Shown piece by piece: positions 1-12,835 of a stretch of 64,000 nucleotides of DNA. The stretch comes from Hetaerina americana (lineage: Eukaryota; Arthropoda; Insecta; Odonata; Calopterygidae): positions 35,750,336-35,814,335 of the forward strand of contig JAKTNV010000005.1 of assembly GCA_022747635.1 (NCBI GenBank), in the 5' to 3' direction. Below the pieces are notes generated by a model, which did not search any database, was not told the DNA's origin, and was given only the letters and a program-made list of their open reading frames with translations. Each line of letters starts with the position of its first letter. The first letter of the stretch is position 1. The position numbers and the translations under genes were made by a program.

Positions 1-1259
1 ACTTAATGCAGTGCGACTCAAAAATGTAATCGCTAGGTTTCGTTTTATTTTTTATTTTGTCAGAAAAATTAAATTTTTCGTGATTTAAAAATAGAAAAGG
101 TAATGTACGTTTAAACATTTTAATCAATAGAATTTAAGAGTTTGCTGAAAAATATTCTCCAAAATTTACAAAAGTTGAACTAACCCCGTATTCCACATTT
201 TTTTTGTTTTTTTTTCGGAAAAATAATTCCCGTCTGCTTAGTCAACTTTTTCGCCTTCTCTTTTCTCATTAGCATCATACTCCATTCATTTTGGTAAAAT
301 CTCACATTAATATCACAACATTTATTTACCTTTAATGTTCTTTCAGCCATCGCAAGACACTCAATTACCATGTGTTGCGGATGATAATGGTTATCCTGGC
401 TATCCTGCTAATTGCCTCTAATAAGAATCTTAAACAATTTTGCAGTCATAAATTTGCTAATAGATCTCGTTTTAATTTTAATTCAAGAACTGTAGTAAAT
501 TAGAAGCTCATCCACGAGCCTCGCATAATTTTATCTCTTCATTAAATCCATCCACATTTTACAAGTATACTATAATCCCTTTCAGGTGAGCTATACCATC
601 GTAGAGTCCACGTATGCACCCAACCTTTCGGTAAATTTCCTTGAAATTGATGCCAGCTAAGCTAGTATTAACTTATCGCTGCTAATAGAGACTGATTTAT
701 GTGACTCAATATATTTTGCGAATCACAAGACTGTATTGCTTATGCTTTTGCTCTTTTGCTTATGTAACGATAATATGAATGACCGATTCGTACGCAATTA
801 AGGATCATAGTGTTCTGTCTTATATCTAGATGTCTATTATGAATGAAGTTTGGTTTTTGCAGGATAATTACAGTGTAAAATTACTTTATTTGTTTAAGAT
901 TTTAGAAATCAATTTTACTAATATGACTGCTATATGAAACCTTGTGCTGGTGTTAACACCGACTGAAAAGCAGACGCTTTTAATGGAAAACGTGATATAA
1001 TATATAATTACCTGCATAAGTTGTATTAGTCTTGTTTCAAAGATTTATCCAAATGAATTGTCGAGGAAATAACAGCCAAATAGTTCGGCTTCATAAAACT
1101 CTATCCCATAAACTGAAGCAAACTCTTTATATCCAAAGCAAATGCATTAGACTTTCTCAGCAACTTAAAAAAAACTTTACCTCATTATTTAACGAATGTT
1201 TATTTTATTATGTGACTTACTTTAATTATCCGCAAAGTTTCACCAGCCCCAGATTTTGG
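1..1259. other. AT-rich stretch, no gene seen
   Basis: Reading both strands I find only short, stop-interrupted frames and no splice-flanked coding-like island, tRNA head or terminal repeat. It is background AT-rich DNA. Confidence 0.6.
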
Positions 1260-1690
1260 TTTCCTTTTTTTTTATCTCTCTCTCCCTTATCATGGCCGAT
1301 TATTTTTTACAACCATTCATCTAACTCTCTCATGAGCTCCCGATTTTCGCTCCATTCCCCGTTCCCAGTGGTCTTCTCGCTGTTCTCCCTCGTCCTCCTC
1401 CCACACTCCTGTGAAGTATTGAGTTAGCTGGTGCTTCGGGAGAGAGGGAGCATCGACATCGAAATGGACAGGGTGGTATGGAATGGAGTGGGCGAGGAGA
1501 AGAAGAAGAAGAGAAGAGGAATGTAAAGGAAGGGTGATTAGGGGAGTGGACCGGGATGGGTGGCGTCGAGAAAGAGGGGAAGGAAAGTTTACGTCGGAGT
1601 GAAAGCGGGATACGAGGGATTTTATTCCGTAAATGTCGTCCTTTTTTCGTCGCGAGGGAAATGCAGTCACCTGTATAGTGTAGGGGTAGG
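1260..1690. other. pyrimidine-then-purine asymmetric patch
   Basis: The plus strand is strongly C/T-rich to about 1425 and then strongly G/A-rich from about 1436 to 1600. The two halves are therefore roughly complementary in composition and could fold on each other. Frames of 78-146 codons are open here on both strands, but their translations are simple Ser/Pro/Leu or Arg/Gly/Glu runs, so I treat them as composition effects and not genes. Confidence 0.4.
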
Positions 1691-3990
1691 GTCCGGGCAA
1701 ATTAAAATCCGGATTTTTGTTCATTTTATCCTCGAACACGTCACGTTTTCTTTTCATTGTACAACATTTACTTCAGATGCAACCAACGTCTATTAAAAAT
1801 GCTTCCTACCTTCAAATGCTTCCATTATTATGACTACTCGCAATTTCAATTATAAATGCGGGGCATTTTTTTAAGCATTCGTATTGATGCAAAATAATAG
1901 CGGGGCATGTCTTGTTGAGAGATTCAGGCATTAGAGAGAATGAGTTAAAAAGACATTAATCCAAAAAAAATGAGATATGCATGCATATTATGCCAATGGT
2001 GAGCTCCGTGGGAAGACAAATTTATTTTTAGGCAGCGGGAAGAAAACATATTGAATTTAAAAGGAGAATAGCAATCAAATCGCGAAAACGAAGGGTTGAA
2101 TTCACGCCTTATGAGATAAAATTAAATGTGAAGCATTGAGGGAGTGACATTTACCCCCAAAAAATTTCGCTTCCATTAATTATTGCAAATAGAATTTAAT
2201 GCGTAAGCATTGCATATGGTTTGATTCTTGGACAATCATTTTTGAATAACCTGAAAAATGAAAAGGAATGACGGTTTTATAATTATCGAGCAAATTTTAA
2301 GTACCGAAGCCCTAATTGTACTTATTTGCTTAGAAAAATTCTTCTCTCCAACGGTCATGATGAATGTTGACATCTTTCAACAGGATATTCCTGAAGTCTA
2401 TTTCTTCTCAACGTTTTAATAAGGTCGCAATAGATATTCGTTTTTATAGTTTAAAATAAAATGTTAACACTTACGAGACTGATTTTATGAAATAATTAGC
2501 TCTTGTATTAAATTTATTACGAATTTTAGGAAGCATAATGTCTCTCTTATTCCAACTCTCCATGATACAATAATTAAATAACGTAAAATTACCAATTTAT
2601 AATTCTTAAGCCGTCATTTATTAAGTGTCTCGACATATGTGTACCTTGTTACTCAACCACTGGACACATTATAGGTTAGCGCATTTATGTTAGCACATTT
2701 AGGTGATTTTTTGACATGAATATCACTTTTTAGGCATTCTATTGACTTTACAATTTAGTGCCAATTACTTGTAACGCAAGTATATGTATGTATAACCATA
2801 CCGTTTCTTTTGAAAAATTGAATGACCTAAATACAAAAGTACCGTATTTTATTAAATCGTTTGACCTCGCTTGCATTACAAATAATTTTACTTGTATTTT
2901 AAATTATATCCGTTCCGGAATTTTGCGTAACTTGTTCCAGTATCCATCCTTGATTTTGCTGTGTTCTACTCCTTCGTGTGTGGTACATTATGATCGCAAT
3001 AGATAGCACCAATAGCCAAATAAAATTCACGATGAACAAGTTATTTTAGTCATAATAGCTCGCGCAGGCATTAATTGATTGAATAACAGGGAGTGTATGA
3101 ATGAGTGAAGTAGCAAATTAAGTTAATCGGGTTGATTTGCTGAGTGATACGTCTGCCTGCTCACCCCAATGGATAGGGATTCGGTTACCGCTTCCGGCCT
3201 GAGTGTAGTTTAACAGTTGATCCCTAGAGAAATCTAATGAAAACTCATGCATGTGCCCCAAGTTGTTGAAGTATCTTCGGCTAAAAAATAATGTATCATC
3301 ATAATCAGAAATTCGACTATTAAGGGCGGTGACAACTCCTCGAAGATATAGAGACTGCATTTATGTATTTAATTAAGTGGAACACACGATTCTCTTACCC
3401 AACAAATGATAATTATTCCAATCAAATAAACATTTTGGATGGCATGATGCAATCATTCGACGCAATAAGAAGTGGAGACTGAAAAACTACGACATTGTAT
3501 TTATATACACTAGAACGGGAAGGCATTTTGTAGGCGTTAATTACCCAAACGGGCCAAAGCTTGGTATTTTTTTGATCTAACGGTTGATCCATTCTTTTCT
3601 CACTTGCAGTTAATTAAATTGGGTAACCGAGAGTTCATTCAAGTGCGGGGTGAATCATCATTACCTTTCCTCAGTAGCATTAATTTGAATCCTCGGAAGC
3701 AACCCTCGTTTAACCACTTCAGAATATTAATCCCTACACAATTTCTTATAAATAATATCGGCAGTAATATATCAACTACATGATATCTATGTTCAATGCG
3801 CAATCTCGAATATGATCTTTTGAGAAGCATCCTTGCATGAACTAGCACTCATGAGTTTTTATTTGCTTGTGATTTAAGCCTACTCTCTTTGGTATCGCTA
3901 TCGTACAACTCTGGTTAAAATGGTTTCCCGACGCTTTCAGTTGCATAAAAAATCGTAGTTATGTTTTACAGCAGAGAAGCACTCAGGGAA
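1691..3990. other. AT-rich stretch, no gene seen
   Basis: Only short frames without coding-like composition are visible. An 80-codon minus frame at 3118-3360 has no family resemblance and no supporting splice or promoter signal. Confidence 0.55.
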
Positions 3991-3997
3991 GCGTAGA

Positions 3998-4163
3998 ATG
4001 AAGCGAGTTTTGAATGGTTGGATAATTTGGATTCCCTGCGCGTTGTCTCAGCGGGACGACAACCCGTTACCCGGGGCGAAGGTGGAGGGTCCGCCGGCAA
4101 AGGAGCAGAGTGGAGACCCCGGGCATATCCGGAAAGACACGAACCAATCCATTGGGAACCTAC
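3998..4163 (+). CDS. candidate coding exon, unknown protein
   Basis: A GC-rich, CpG-rich island stands out from AT-rich flanks. An ATG at 3998 opens a 57-codon frame to a TAG at 4169-4171. The first 18 residues (MKRVLNGWIIWIPCALSQ) look like a signal peptide: two early basic residues, then a hydrophobic core. The rest is hydrophilic (RDDNPLPGAKVEG...). The frame runs into a strong splice donor at 4164 (C|GTGAGTAGG), so the stop probably lies in an intron and the exon ends at 4163. An alternative model starts after the acceptor TTGTCTCAG at 4051, giving an internal exon 4052-4163 of 112 nt in which all three frames are open. Either a first exon of a secreted protein or an internal exon is possible. 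I do not recognise the family and no partner exon was found nearby. Confidence 0.38.
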
Positions 4164-6187
4164 GTGAGTAGGGGAAGAAGAATGGGTCCATTGAGTTGGT
4201 ATGAGGTCCCAGGCGATCGCCTTTTATTAACGCTAGGCTAAATTAAATATGCCCGGAAAAATCTAAGACAAAATACGGGGAAGTGAAGATGTTATTACGC
4301 TACATAATTGTGATAATTTTCAATAATGTGTTCCAATTTAATCTTTAAAAATATCACAAAGACAAACATTAAATCTTTAAGAGACAGAGATACGCAAAAT
4401 ATCACGCAGGAAAGAGGTGGCTGCAGGAAACAAGTAATCCTAAAAAGTCTGGTTACAATTTAAGTGTGCTTTACAAAATGATGGAGTAATTTATTTCTTC
4501 GCTAGACTTGAAATACATAGACTATATTTAGTTAAGTATCTAAAAACAATATGGCTTGAACGTTATGTTTCCTAACTTAAGTGCTCAAAAAAATAATGTA
4601 GCAGTCAGTTTTCACGTTTGTCTCCTAACAGGAATTTGTTTAACAAGACGAATAATCGTGCCTTTCGATAAATATCGATGAAACTGGTCTTCCATTTAGT
4701 ATACCTTTTGACCTGCATTTGACTATTTCATCTTCATAAGGTTTATTTTCTTCAAAGATAATCAAAATTTTTTAATCGTATTTGTTTGTTGAATCATGGA
4801 AATAATTAAAGGAGGCAAAGTATTCGTGTAAGGAAAATTCTTTAAAAGAAATTTGGATTAATTAATTAAGCAACAATCTACCGGATTAGATTATGTGTTC
4901 CATGGGCCCCAAGCACTGCTAACTACCATTTACGCACCCATGAACTTTAAATTTAGTAGATATTTATATTAAAATTAATATCAGTAAATAAAAATGTTAA
5001 ATTAAAACAGAAGAAAACATTCTGAATGACTTTCAAACAGAGCGCTGGAATATTTTGTACACGGACGTTAACTAATTCTATTAATGTGAAATTGAGCATC
5101 AAAACCACATTTAAAGGCTGCTAAATCTCAACAATTTTTTAAAATCGAATCTCTTGAAAAACAGTTCCATATCCAATAATCAGTAAAAGCTCTAATGTTG
5201 GGTTCAGAAATTAGAATAACTGACCGCGGAGGGTAGTTTTCAACAGTAATTACAATTTATTTAAAAAACTAAAGCGTCTCTAGGGAATTCCCCATAAAAC
5301 TATGCAGATAAATAAATACATATTACAAGAACTACAAAAAAATTGGATAATTAGAAAAATTGGCGTGAATAATTGAAAAAAGATCAATAATTGTAATGCC
5401 ATCATGTTTCTTAATAATGCCACAAAATTGTCATACAATAAATCTGGAACAATCACATGTAAACAGACCAAATTAAGGCCTTTTTAATAGGCATGCTATA
5501 TAGATTTGTTGACAACACCTCGAAATTCATATTTCTTGAGAGGAATAGCTATCACTTTCTTCAAGTATTGCCAGTGGGAAGTTCTCACGGGTAAAATAAT
5601 AGGACCAAAATCGCTAAAAAGTCTATGTAGGTGCACTTATGTAACTAGTTACGATTTCATCTATGGATAAAAATGCTCCTTGTTCACTATGTCCATGTTT
5701 AATTTTCGCGTTAGACAGTTAGACTCAGCGATCCAGGGAAAAATTCAATAGGTAGGGAGAATTCAGAAATCATTTAAAGACCAAAGCACAACATTCTCTG
5801 CAGATAATATTTGGTGTACTTGTACCCTTGCATGCGATTAAGCAATGATATCCCACGCTCCTAACTCTAAGGGTGTTATAATTCCAAATAAAGAGAGATA
5901 AACTCCGCCTGTCGTATTTCACAATGAACGCATAGAAAGAAAGGACAAGAAGGAATTAGTTACGCTTTTTATTCAACGATCAAATCTTTAACATTATCAC
6001 GCTTTTTCGCATGTGTGAGATAAAAATCAACGGGTTTGAAATAAACTTAGATAATGAATAACGCTGATGGGATATTATCTTCCTTGAAGATAGGTTTCGA
6101 GGCTAAATAAAGAGAAGAAAAGGACATGGCTTAATGTAATGGAAATTAGGAAACCAAAGAAAGAAAAAAATAACGGTAAATAAAGTT
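4164..6187. other. AT-rich stretch, no gene seen
   Basis: If the upstream exon is real this begins as its intron. I see no second exon with matching phase and no repeat structure. Confidence 0.5.
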
Positions 6188-7142
6188 TTAAGAGGAACCG
6201 TGGTTGATGTCCAGACTTAAGATATAAAAATTCAAAGGCGCGGAGGGCAAATTAAGGCCAACGGGAGTGGAAGAAGGGTTTTGAGTGGGCGATGACCAAG
6301 GTGAGGGGGACAAACAGGAACGGGGACGGATCCGAAGCGAGTGAAGGACAGAAGAAAGGTAAGCAGGCACACAAGAACGAGAAAGGAGAGCGGGTGAAGT
6401 GAAGAAGGGGATCACGCGGAGATTAATATTTTGAGAGTGGGAGAGACCAAAGGCCATTAGTCGGCTTGGTTTTTAGTCCCTCAGCCGTATCTGTAATCTT
6501 TACGGCGTTAGAATGCGGAGAGAAGTGGGGAGGTTATGAAGTCGCTTCCCTCGTTAAGGCATCCTTTGAGAGGTTTTTGATGAGTTAAATCATTTGAGTC
6601 TTTAGGTTGCATTGCACGAGACGGGAAAGTAAAAAAAATTAAATAATGTTTCGCACGGCCATCGTTAAAGACCTCGAGTGGCAGCAACGTCGCCTCCCGG
6701 TCTTTCACTTCTTGTGCGTGATGGTCTTTTCTCTCCATCTCCATTTCTCTCTCTATTCCCTTCATCTCTCCTCTCTCTCTCTCTGTTAGGTTATTTTACT
6801 CTCCATCTCCTCCTCCGATCCCATCCGTCGCCTCACACCATCCATTACGACCAACGGACTTGGAGAGCGGCGATTCCTGGAAAGGAGAGGAGCAGCGCAG
6901 AAGCGGAGACGACACCGTTTGACGAACCGTATGTCCATCTTCTCCGACCAGAGAGAATGACTTCCAGTTTGTCCGCTCGCCCGAGCGCGGGGATGCGGGA
7001 AGCGAAGGGGGGAGATGGGTGTGTGGTGAGGGGCGAAGCGAGGGAGTGGGAGGAGGGCGGAGGAATAAAGAGGTTCAAGCACCGCTTTTACGGGAAAACA
7101 TACCCTGATGAAGGCGTATTATTAATGCGCTGGACGGCCTGA
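6188..7142. other. GC-rich patch with long open frames
   Basis: A purine-rich left half (6240-6430) is followed by a CT microsatellite (6766-6784) and a CpG-rich right half (6790-7140). The plus frame from 6678 to 7142 has no ATG start at its 5' end. Its first half is low-complexity Ser/Leu/Pro; its last ~90 codons are of more normal composition (for example KRFKHRFYGKTYPDEGVLL). Overlapping minus frames are equally open. This could be a promoter or 5' exon region, but the sequence does not decide it. Confidence 0.3.
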
Positions 7143-7771
7143 CCGAGCATTTAGCGAATGGCTCTCAAAGCTTTTAAAGCGCCCAGGAATCAGGTAAAAT
7201 GTGCGTAACTGAAATGCCTCCAATTGGCACGTGAAGCATCCATTGCCCCTTTGCAAACTTGGCACAACTGTTGCCTTCGGTGCGCTTCGTGTAAGTGGAT
7301 GTATTACCTTTGTTTGCGTTTAATTTTTTTTAGTGTAAAGATTGGAGTCACGCAGTTAATTTCAACGCCGGCGGCTTGCAAAATCCGGGAAGTTCAAAAA
7401 AAATAAGCGTAAATAAAAGAGCGAGACTCTTTTTTAACTTAATACGGGAAATACTATATTCTCATTTTTTTAATGTAAAATAAAACTTTTTTATTAAACC
7501 ACTTCATGTTCAGGCTTACAAGAGTCACTATCACTAATTTCTTTTTACTCTAAATCGATAAAAGAATGTTTTTCGGAGTAACCACCTAGAAAAAGTTAGT
7601 ACCATGCAATTGATTGTGTCCGTTTTTATATTGAGATATTTCTCTTTTGCAAATTGGTCCTCTGTTCCCTATATCTTGAGCCCACGAATATCTAATAGAG
7701 TGCATACTACAGGCTTTGGGTACAAGAAAAACAAGATGAATGCTCTCAGGTATATTTTTAAAGAAAATTGG
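7143..7771. other. AT-rich stretch, no gene seen
   Basis: Nothing beyond short frames is visible; it ends at the head of the SINE copy. Confidence 0.5.
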
Positions 7772-8016
7772 GATGGAGGGGTGACTTATGTACTGGATTC
7801 CCACCCCGAGGGCCCGGGTTCAAATCTTGGAGGTTGCAGGCGTTTTCAGTGGTATCCCGATCCCTATTTGGTTTGAAAAGTGGACAGTACTTCAAGTACG
7901 CCATCATATACGACGTCCAACTGTAAACCCTTCTGTCGCCTTTCACTGAGCGTAGGTTAATGCCGACTCCGGGTGTCTCTCCACCCTTCCTATATCCCTT
8001 AAATATCCTACCCCTT
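7772..8016 (+). mobile_element. tRNA-derived SINE, family A, copy 1
   Basis: The head resembles a tRNA gene: an A-box-like segment near 7780-7795 (GTGACTTATGTACTGG) and a B box at 7817-7827 (GGTTCAAATCT), spaced as in a tRNA. This is the internal RNA polymerase III promoter expected of a tRNA-type SINE. The unit matches the reverse complement of 49661-49910 along its whole length: head, middle and a tail of the form GGGTNTCTCTCNACCCTT followed by a pyrimidine-rich end. Two diverged copies of nearly equal length (about 245 and 250 bp) on opposite strands define it as an interspersed repeat. It encodes no protein; mobility would depend on a LINE in trans. Confidence 0.72.
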
Positions 8017-8639
8017 ATGGAATTACTCCACCTATCCTTAATGGTGCAAATAATCTTAGCTGCAGGTCACCTCCACCCTTCTGTTACAATATTGTTACGT
8101 AATTACGTACAGCGATTCTAGCTGGTGACTTACGAGTGGTGTACAGTTCGTAGTATACTATTTATCCATATTTAATCAACCATACCTACTTCACGGTTCG
8201 AACTTATGTCTAACACAATTTACTATACTATCATCTTAGAATCAGCTTTAAATGGTAAGGTGAACGTTACTACTAAGCAGAATTATTAGTTTGAATGAGA
8301 ATTTCTTCCATTAAAATCTGTCAACACGTCATGGTGAAGGATGAAGAATCCTTCAAGCATCGTAAAGTTATTCGGTAGAATTTTTAGCATTACTTTTCCT
8401 TAGGTTTTTACATGATACCATCTAGCCTTCGAACTTAATACGAGTTTAAAAAATGATATATTTTAAAGAACATATTCCTTTTCCCGCACAACACGAATTG
8501 CCTTTGGCCGATGGCATCGATTAACTTGGCGACACAGTTGATCCCTTGTCAACAAGTTCCTCTTCAACATCCTACGGGGGCAGCGAATGGTTGGATTAAA
8601 ATAAAAAATAGCACAGAGGTATGCACTCAAGACACGCGT
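8017..8639. other. no gene seen
   Basis: Mixed AT-rich sequence with only short frames on both strands. Confidence 0.5.
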
Positions 8640-8970
8640 TTCAGTCGTCAAGCAGTGCGCGCCAGCACTCTCCTCACGTGAGTTCCGTGGTGTCGAGACC
8701 GCGAGAGGTGCGCGACGAGTAAAATGGTCGGTACCTCGCGCTTGAGTTCCTTTCTCCCGCCTCTTCCCCAGCGTTCCACCGACTTGAGAATGCTAGAAGG
8801 GTCAAGGAGCATCTGGCTTCATGCTACCCTTTTCTATTCTCCTTCCCCCTCGAGGTGGTTTGAGTGAGATGCAAGGATGTCCATGCGGATACGGCGTATC
8901 TGTGAACGAAGAGGAATGTCGGCGGACGAGGGTTCATTGATCTTCCGAACTCTCGCGTACCTACTACAAA
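8640..8970 (+). promoter_or_regulatory. CpG-rich patch, possible promoter/first exon
   Basis: CpG dinucleotides cluster here within AT-rich flanks. An initiator-like TCAGTC lies near 8641. An ATG at 8724 in a fair start context (GTAAAATGG) opens a 47-codon frame beginning MVGTSRLSSFLPPL, which meets a possible donor (CGAG|GTGGTT) before its stop. The minus strand also has an open 61-codon frame at 8824-9009. No family is recognised and no TATA box is evident. Confidence 0.22.
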
Positions 8971-9780
8971 TTCACCAAATGTATCCAAATGCAGCAAACG
9001 TGCTAACATAATTTTTTTTTCAAGCGTTCCATCCGTTTCACTGCACGTTCAGGAATAATTTTATAACGACGAACTGATATTTACCATTGACTCAAGTTCA
9101 CACGTTATAATGATTTGCATCAGAATAAGGAAACTTCGTTACCAATAATTAATGAGATAATTGCACCTAATTGATATTCATTTACTACAAATACCCTTCC
9201 TATAACTAATCTTCCATTAATTAGAAAGTAATTATAATGCTTAAGCATTGAATTTCTAAGTGCTCCTTGCTTACTCTCACGACTGACCTTCGCCTCCAAT
9301 ACAGAAAAGGACGTGAAGTTTCATCTAAATTACCTGAACTATTTACTTCTTATTGGTTTAAAATGACTAAAAATTTCTCTTCGAATAGCACTCAAGAATG
9401 ACTCCGATTGACTGGCCCCTTGGGATCAATATTCGGCCATCCATTCAAGAGGATGAAAATTCATCGAAGGTAGGACACAATTACCTAACCCTCATTCTAA
9501 CCCAAAGCGCAACTGAAAAAAACTGATCAAATGTAAAGAAAAGTTGGGATAAATTTGCAGGTAACACAAACCAAAACAGAAAAGGCAGACCATATTAATA
9601 AACATCATTTCAATTGATTGCAAATATGCTCAGGGTCGGTCCGTTTTGATTTGTTAAAATGATTACCCTTTTGAGAAGCATGGTATGTCTCTCAGATCAC
9701 CACGTGTTCACAAATTCTGTGGGAATTCTCACGAACTCCAATAGTGTCTTTTCATACGAGCGTGCTTCAGAAAGGAGCTT
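8971..9780. other. AT-rich stretch, no gene seen
   Basis: No coding-like frame, repeat head or terminal repeat is visible. Confidence 0.5.
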
Positions 9781-11430
9781 CTAAGTCATAGGTACTCCGG
9801 CGTCGAATTATTTCACGTCGACGTCCGAGTCAAAGGGAAGACAAATTTTCGCCCACTCTGGCTCGAAATCATTCGCTCTCCCTCTCTCTTTCTCTCCTCC
9901 CTCGCTTTCCTCACTTCATGCCCGTTTCTCCATCCCGAAAAAGCCAGCTCCACCTGACAGAGGGGTGGCCAACAGGAGCCCTCCCTGCGGTATCGGCGAT
10001 GTTTGTGAACTAACACAGTAATATGCCTTATCGGCAAAAAAATCCACTGGACGGGAGTTAGCATTCAGGGTAGGGTGGGGAAGGAGAGGACTTACGGGAT
10101 GGGTCGCAAAACTCGGTTCGGATGATGACTGGAGTTAACGGAGGGAAACATTTGAGCGCACACGTCACTCGAGTCGGCGAGAGGAACGGGGGCGGGGGAG
10201 GACGGGGAGGGAAGGAAGACTTTGATTCGACCATCCAGTCATTTTTGCCCTTCCGCGCCGCGTCACTGATTCCTACAGGCAGCGGCCGTCCGTTCGGGTT
10301 ATGGGGATCAAACCTTGGGTTTCCGGGCAACGCGCGAGCGGGGACACACGACTCGGATGAGTGATAAAATTAAAAAAATAAGAGAAGAGTAGAGCAACAT
10401 CCCCCGAAAACTGTCCCCCACACCTTAAAATCCCCCTTCCCCCACAGTCCGGTGTAGCCTAAATACTATACCTCCATCTCTCTCTCTGCCCTAACCCTTT
10501 CCGCCTCGCGTCACCTCTCCCTCGATCGCGTCCTCCCTCCCTACCGCGTACCCCCACGACCCGCCCCTTCTTTCACCTCTCTGGTCCCCCCACATCCCTC
10601 CTTCCCGCCAACCCCGACCGGCTTTGATTCACCGCACGTTACGCCATTCCGATTCACTCATCGGTTCATACTAATTCACACACATACACACGCGCGCGCG
10701 TATAGATACGACCGAAGGCGACGTCATTTGGTAGACGAGAGGAAGAAGGAGCTGGCGTAATAGAAGGAAGAAGGAGAGAGAGGGAGACGAGAAAGGGAGA
10801 ACGGGAGACAGAGAGAGAGAGACCGTTTCCGGAACGGATTTCAAATCCATTTTAATCTCCCCGATCGGCTCCCTCCTCTCTAATGCCCTTCCCAGCCTGC
10901 CGGCCTACCTCCCGTTTATTTCCCGCAAACTCCCTCTTCTCCCGCAAACCCCTGGAGCCCTCCCCCAAACCAATTCACACAATGCAAGCAGCGCCCTCCG
11001 CTCGCGTACACACCCCATCCCCCTTCGCTTGCTTCCACACTGTCGTTCCTCGCTGACGCCTTTAGCCTCTCCTCCCAACTCTTCCCCGTACCCGGCAATC
11101 TCTCCTCTCGTTCCTATTTGTGTACTCCCCCCTTGTCACTCACTTCATCCGCCCACAGTCCTACTCTCCGCCCCCCCCCCCAACCAACCCGTGCTTCGAG
11201 GTGGGGATCAGTGCAGTGCAGGCATTTATGGGCTAATCGCATTTGTGGAAGGAAAAAAATAACAAACCCCTCCCCGGGATAATCCGCGGATCGGAATAAG
11301 TTTGGCTCAGTCTGTGGTTTTCCCTACCGGGAGGTGCGGGCATGAACTTCGGAACGACGATAATTCTCGTGGCTCGGCGTTTATTTAAAAGTTACTCGTC
11401 AGTACGTCCCGGCGGGGGATGGACACTTTG
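9781..11430. promoter_or_regulatory. large CpG-rich, low-complexity patch
   Basis: A 1.6-kb GC-rich region contains a C-rich segment (10400-10620), an alternating CA/CG tract (about 10676-10702), GA-rich repeats (10735-10825) and a C10 run near 11170. An 80-codon plus frame (10122-10364) and two minus frames (9813-10064, 10058-10330) are open but rich in Gly, Pro, Ser and Arg. An ATG at about 11342 starts a short frame (MNFGTTIILVARR...) after an initiator-like CTCAGTC. GA repeats and CpG density fit an arthropod promoter region, but no exon is convincing. Confidence 0.3.
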
Positions 11431-12469
11431 ATTTTATGCGTTGAAGTTGACGAACGGGAAAAACGCGAAAGCCATTCCGCAGTTTTCGAATTGTCGTGAG
11501 ATTGCGCACACTAGCAATTTTCGGTTTATCGTCTTCTTCTATCATAACGTATACACACCCCGTCAACGCAAAAATTACATGCAGCCCATGGATAGTTACA
11601 GATAACTCAAAGATAAGCTAAGTATAAAAAACTGATATCAATGGCTAGAAAATCAGAAACGTCAAGAGTCCTTTGCCAATGCCCTCCTAACGATCGATAA
11701 TTAAAATAAACTAAACTGTCTTCAATTTAATGCCGACAGTTCCAATGTATTTGAAGTTTCATTAAAAATTTTACTCCTCAGGCATCGCTTCATTATCTTT
11801 TGAATCGAAGAAAAACAACGAGTCAAAGTGTGGACGAGATAATTTGATAGGGGTTTGGAGATACATAAGTTTAAGTTCATTTTATGCTCTCAATCGATAA
11901 AAAAATTCGATAAATCACTTTCAAGGGAAATACTGATATGAGATCAATGATGGATCGTAAGCTTTGGAAAGACTAGAGTGAGCTGGGAGCTGAGCCAACT
12001 CCATTTAGTAAGTCACCCAATCTTATCTCAAGGAACTAGATTTTATTTAAACACTGCACCGAGGTTTTTCATAATTATCATTATGACAACTAGCACGTTA
12101 ATGATGACGAATCGCCACCAAGTAAATGAGCGAGTTGCGACGAAAGAAATGAAAAAGATTAAGCTCAACATCACAAACGCAAACCATAATCTTAAGCAAA
12201 TAATTACTGCATGTCCGTGAAAGGATGTGATAGCTTCATCGAAACGAGAGCTAGTAGCCTAAATATTTGGCGGCCGGGTGGCATGTAAAGGATTTAGTTT
12301 TTCTCAGAGGGCCTATAGAATTCCGATAAAGTAAGAAATTAGGGGGTCTCACAGCATTAATGACATGTCATACCCATTAAGGGAAAAAAATCGAATGCCT
12401 GCATCAGATATAATCTTTTCCCTTCCGTTGAAATTTCACTCCCTTGCCTCGCTTTATTTTCCTCACTTA
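11431..12469. other. AT-rich stretch, no gene seen
   Basis: Short frames only; no repeat structure recognised. Confidence 0.5.
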
Positions 12470-12835
12470 TGGCTCTAAAGGAGATTGGGGGGGGGGGGCT
12501 GGGAGTTAGAGAGGGAGGCGAACGGGGTGGGGTGAGGGGATAGAAGGGATAATTTCAGAGAGGTTCGGAGGGGATAATAAGCGGGTGGCAGGTCTGACTG
12601 GGGCGGAGGTGGGAGAAGACGCATGGATGCACCCGTGGCTCCGCCCTCCGCGGCAGCAATCGCCACCTCCCACGGGGCATTGCTCGTTTCATCCGCCGCC
12701 AATTTTCATGGATGGGAGGGGAGGGGGACGGAATCGGGAGGATGTGTTTTTGCGTGTGCGTCAGGGGTGTGTGTTTGCCTGGCGGGGAGCTGTTGAACAC
12801 GCACGCAAATAAGTCCAAATCATCGCCCAAAAACC
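12470..12835. repeat. G-rich low-complexity patch with G12 run
   Basis: An uninterrupted run of 12 G (12487-12498) is followed by several further G3-G5 blocks on the plus strand, enough to form G-quadruplexes. Open frames on both strands (75-91 codons) are compositional (Gly/Trp/Arg or Pro/Ser) and I do not count them as genes. Confidence 0.45.

Noticed and set aside
6678..7142. 154-codon plus frame as a gene
   Set aside because: It has no ATG near its start and a low-complexity first half, and three minus frames overlap. Kept only as a GC-rich patch.
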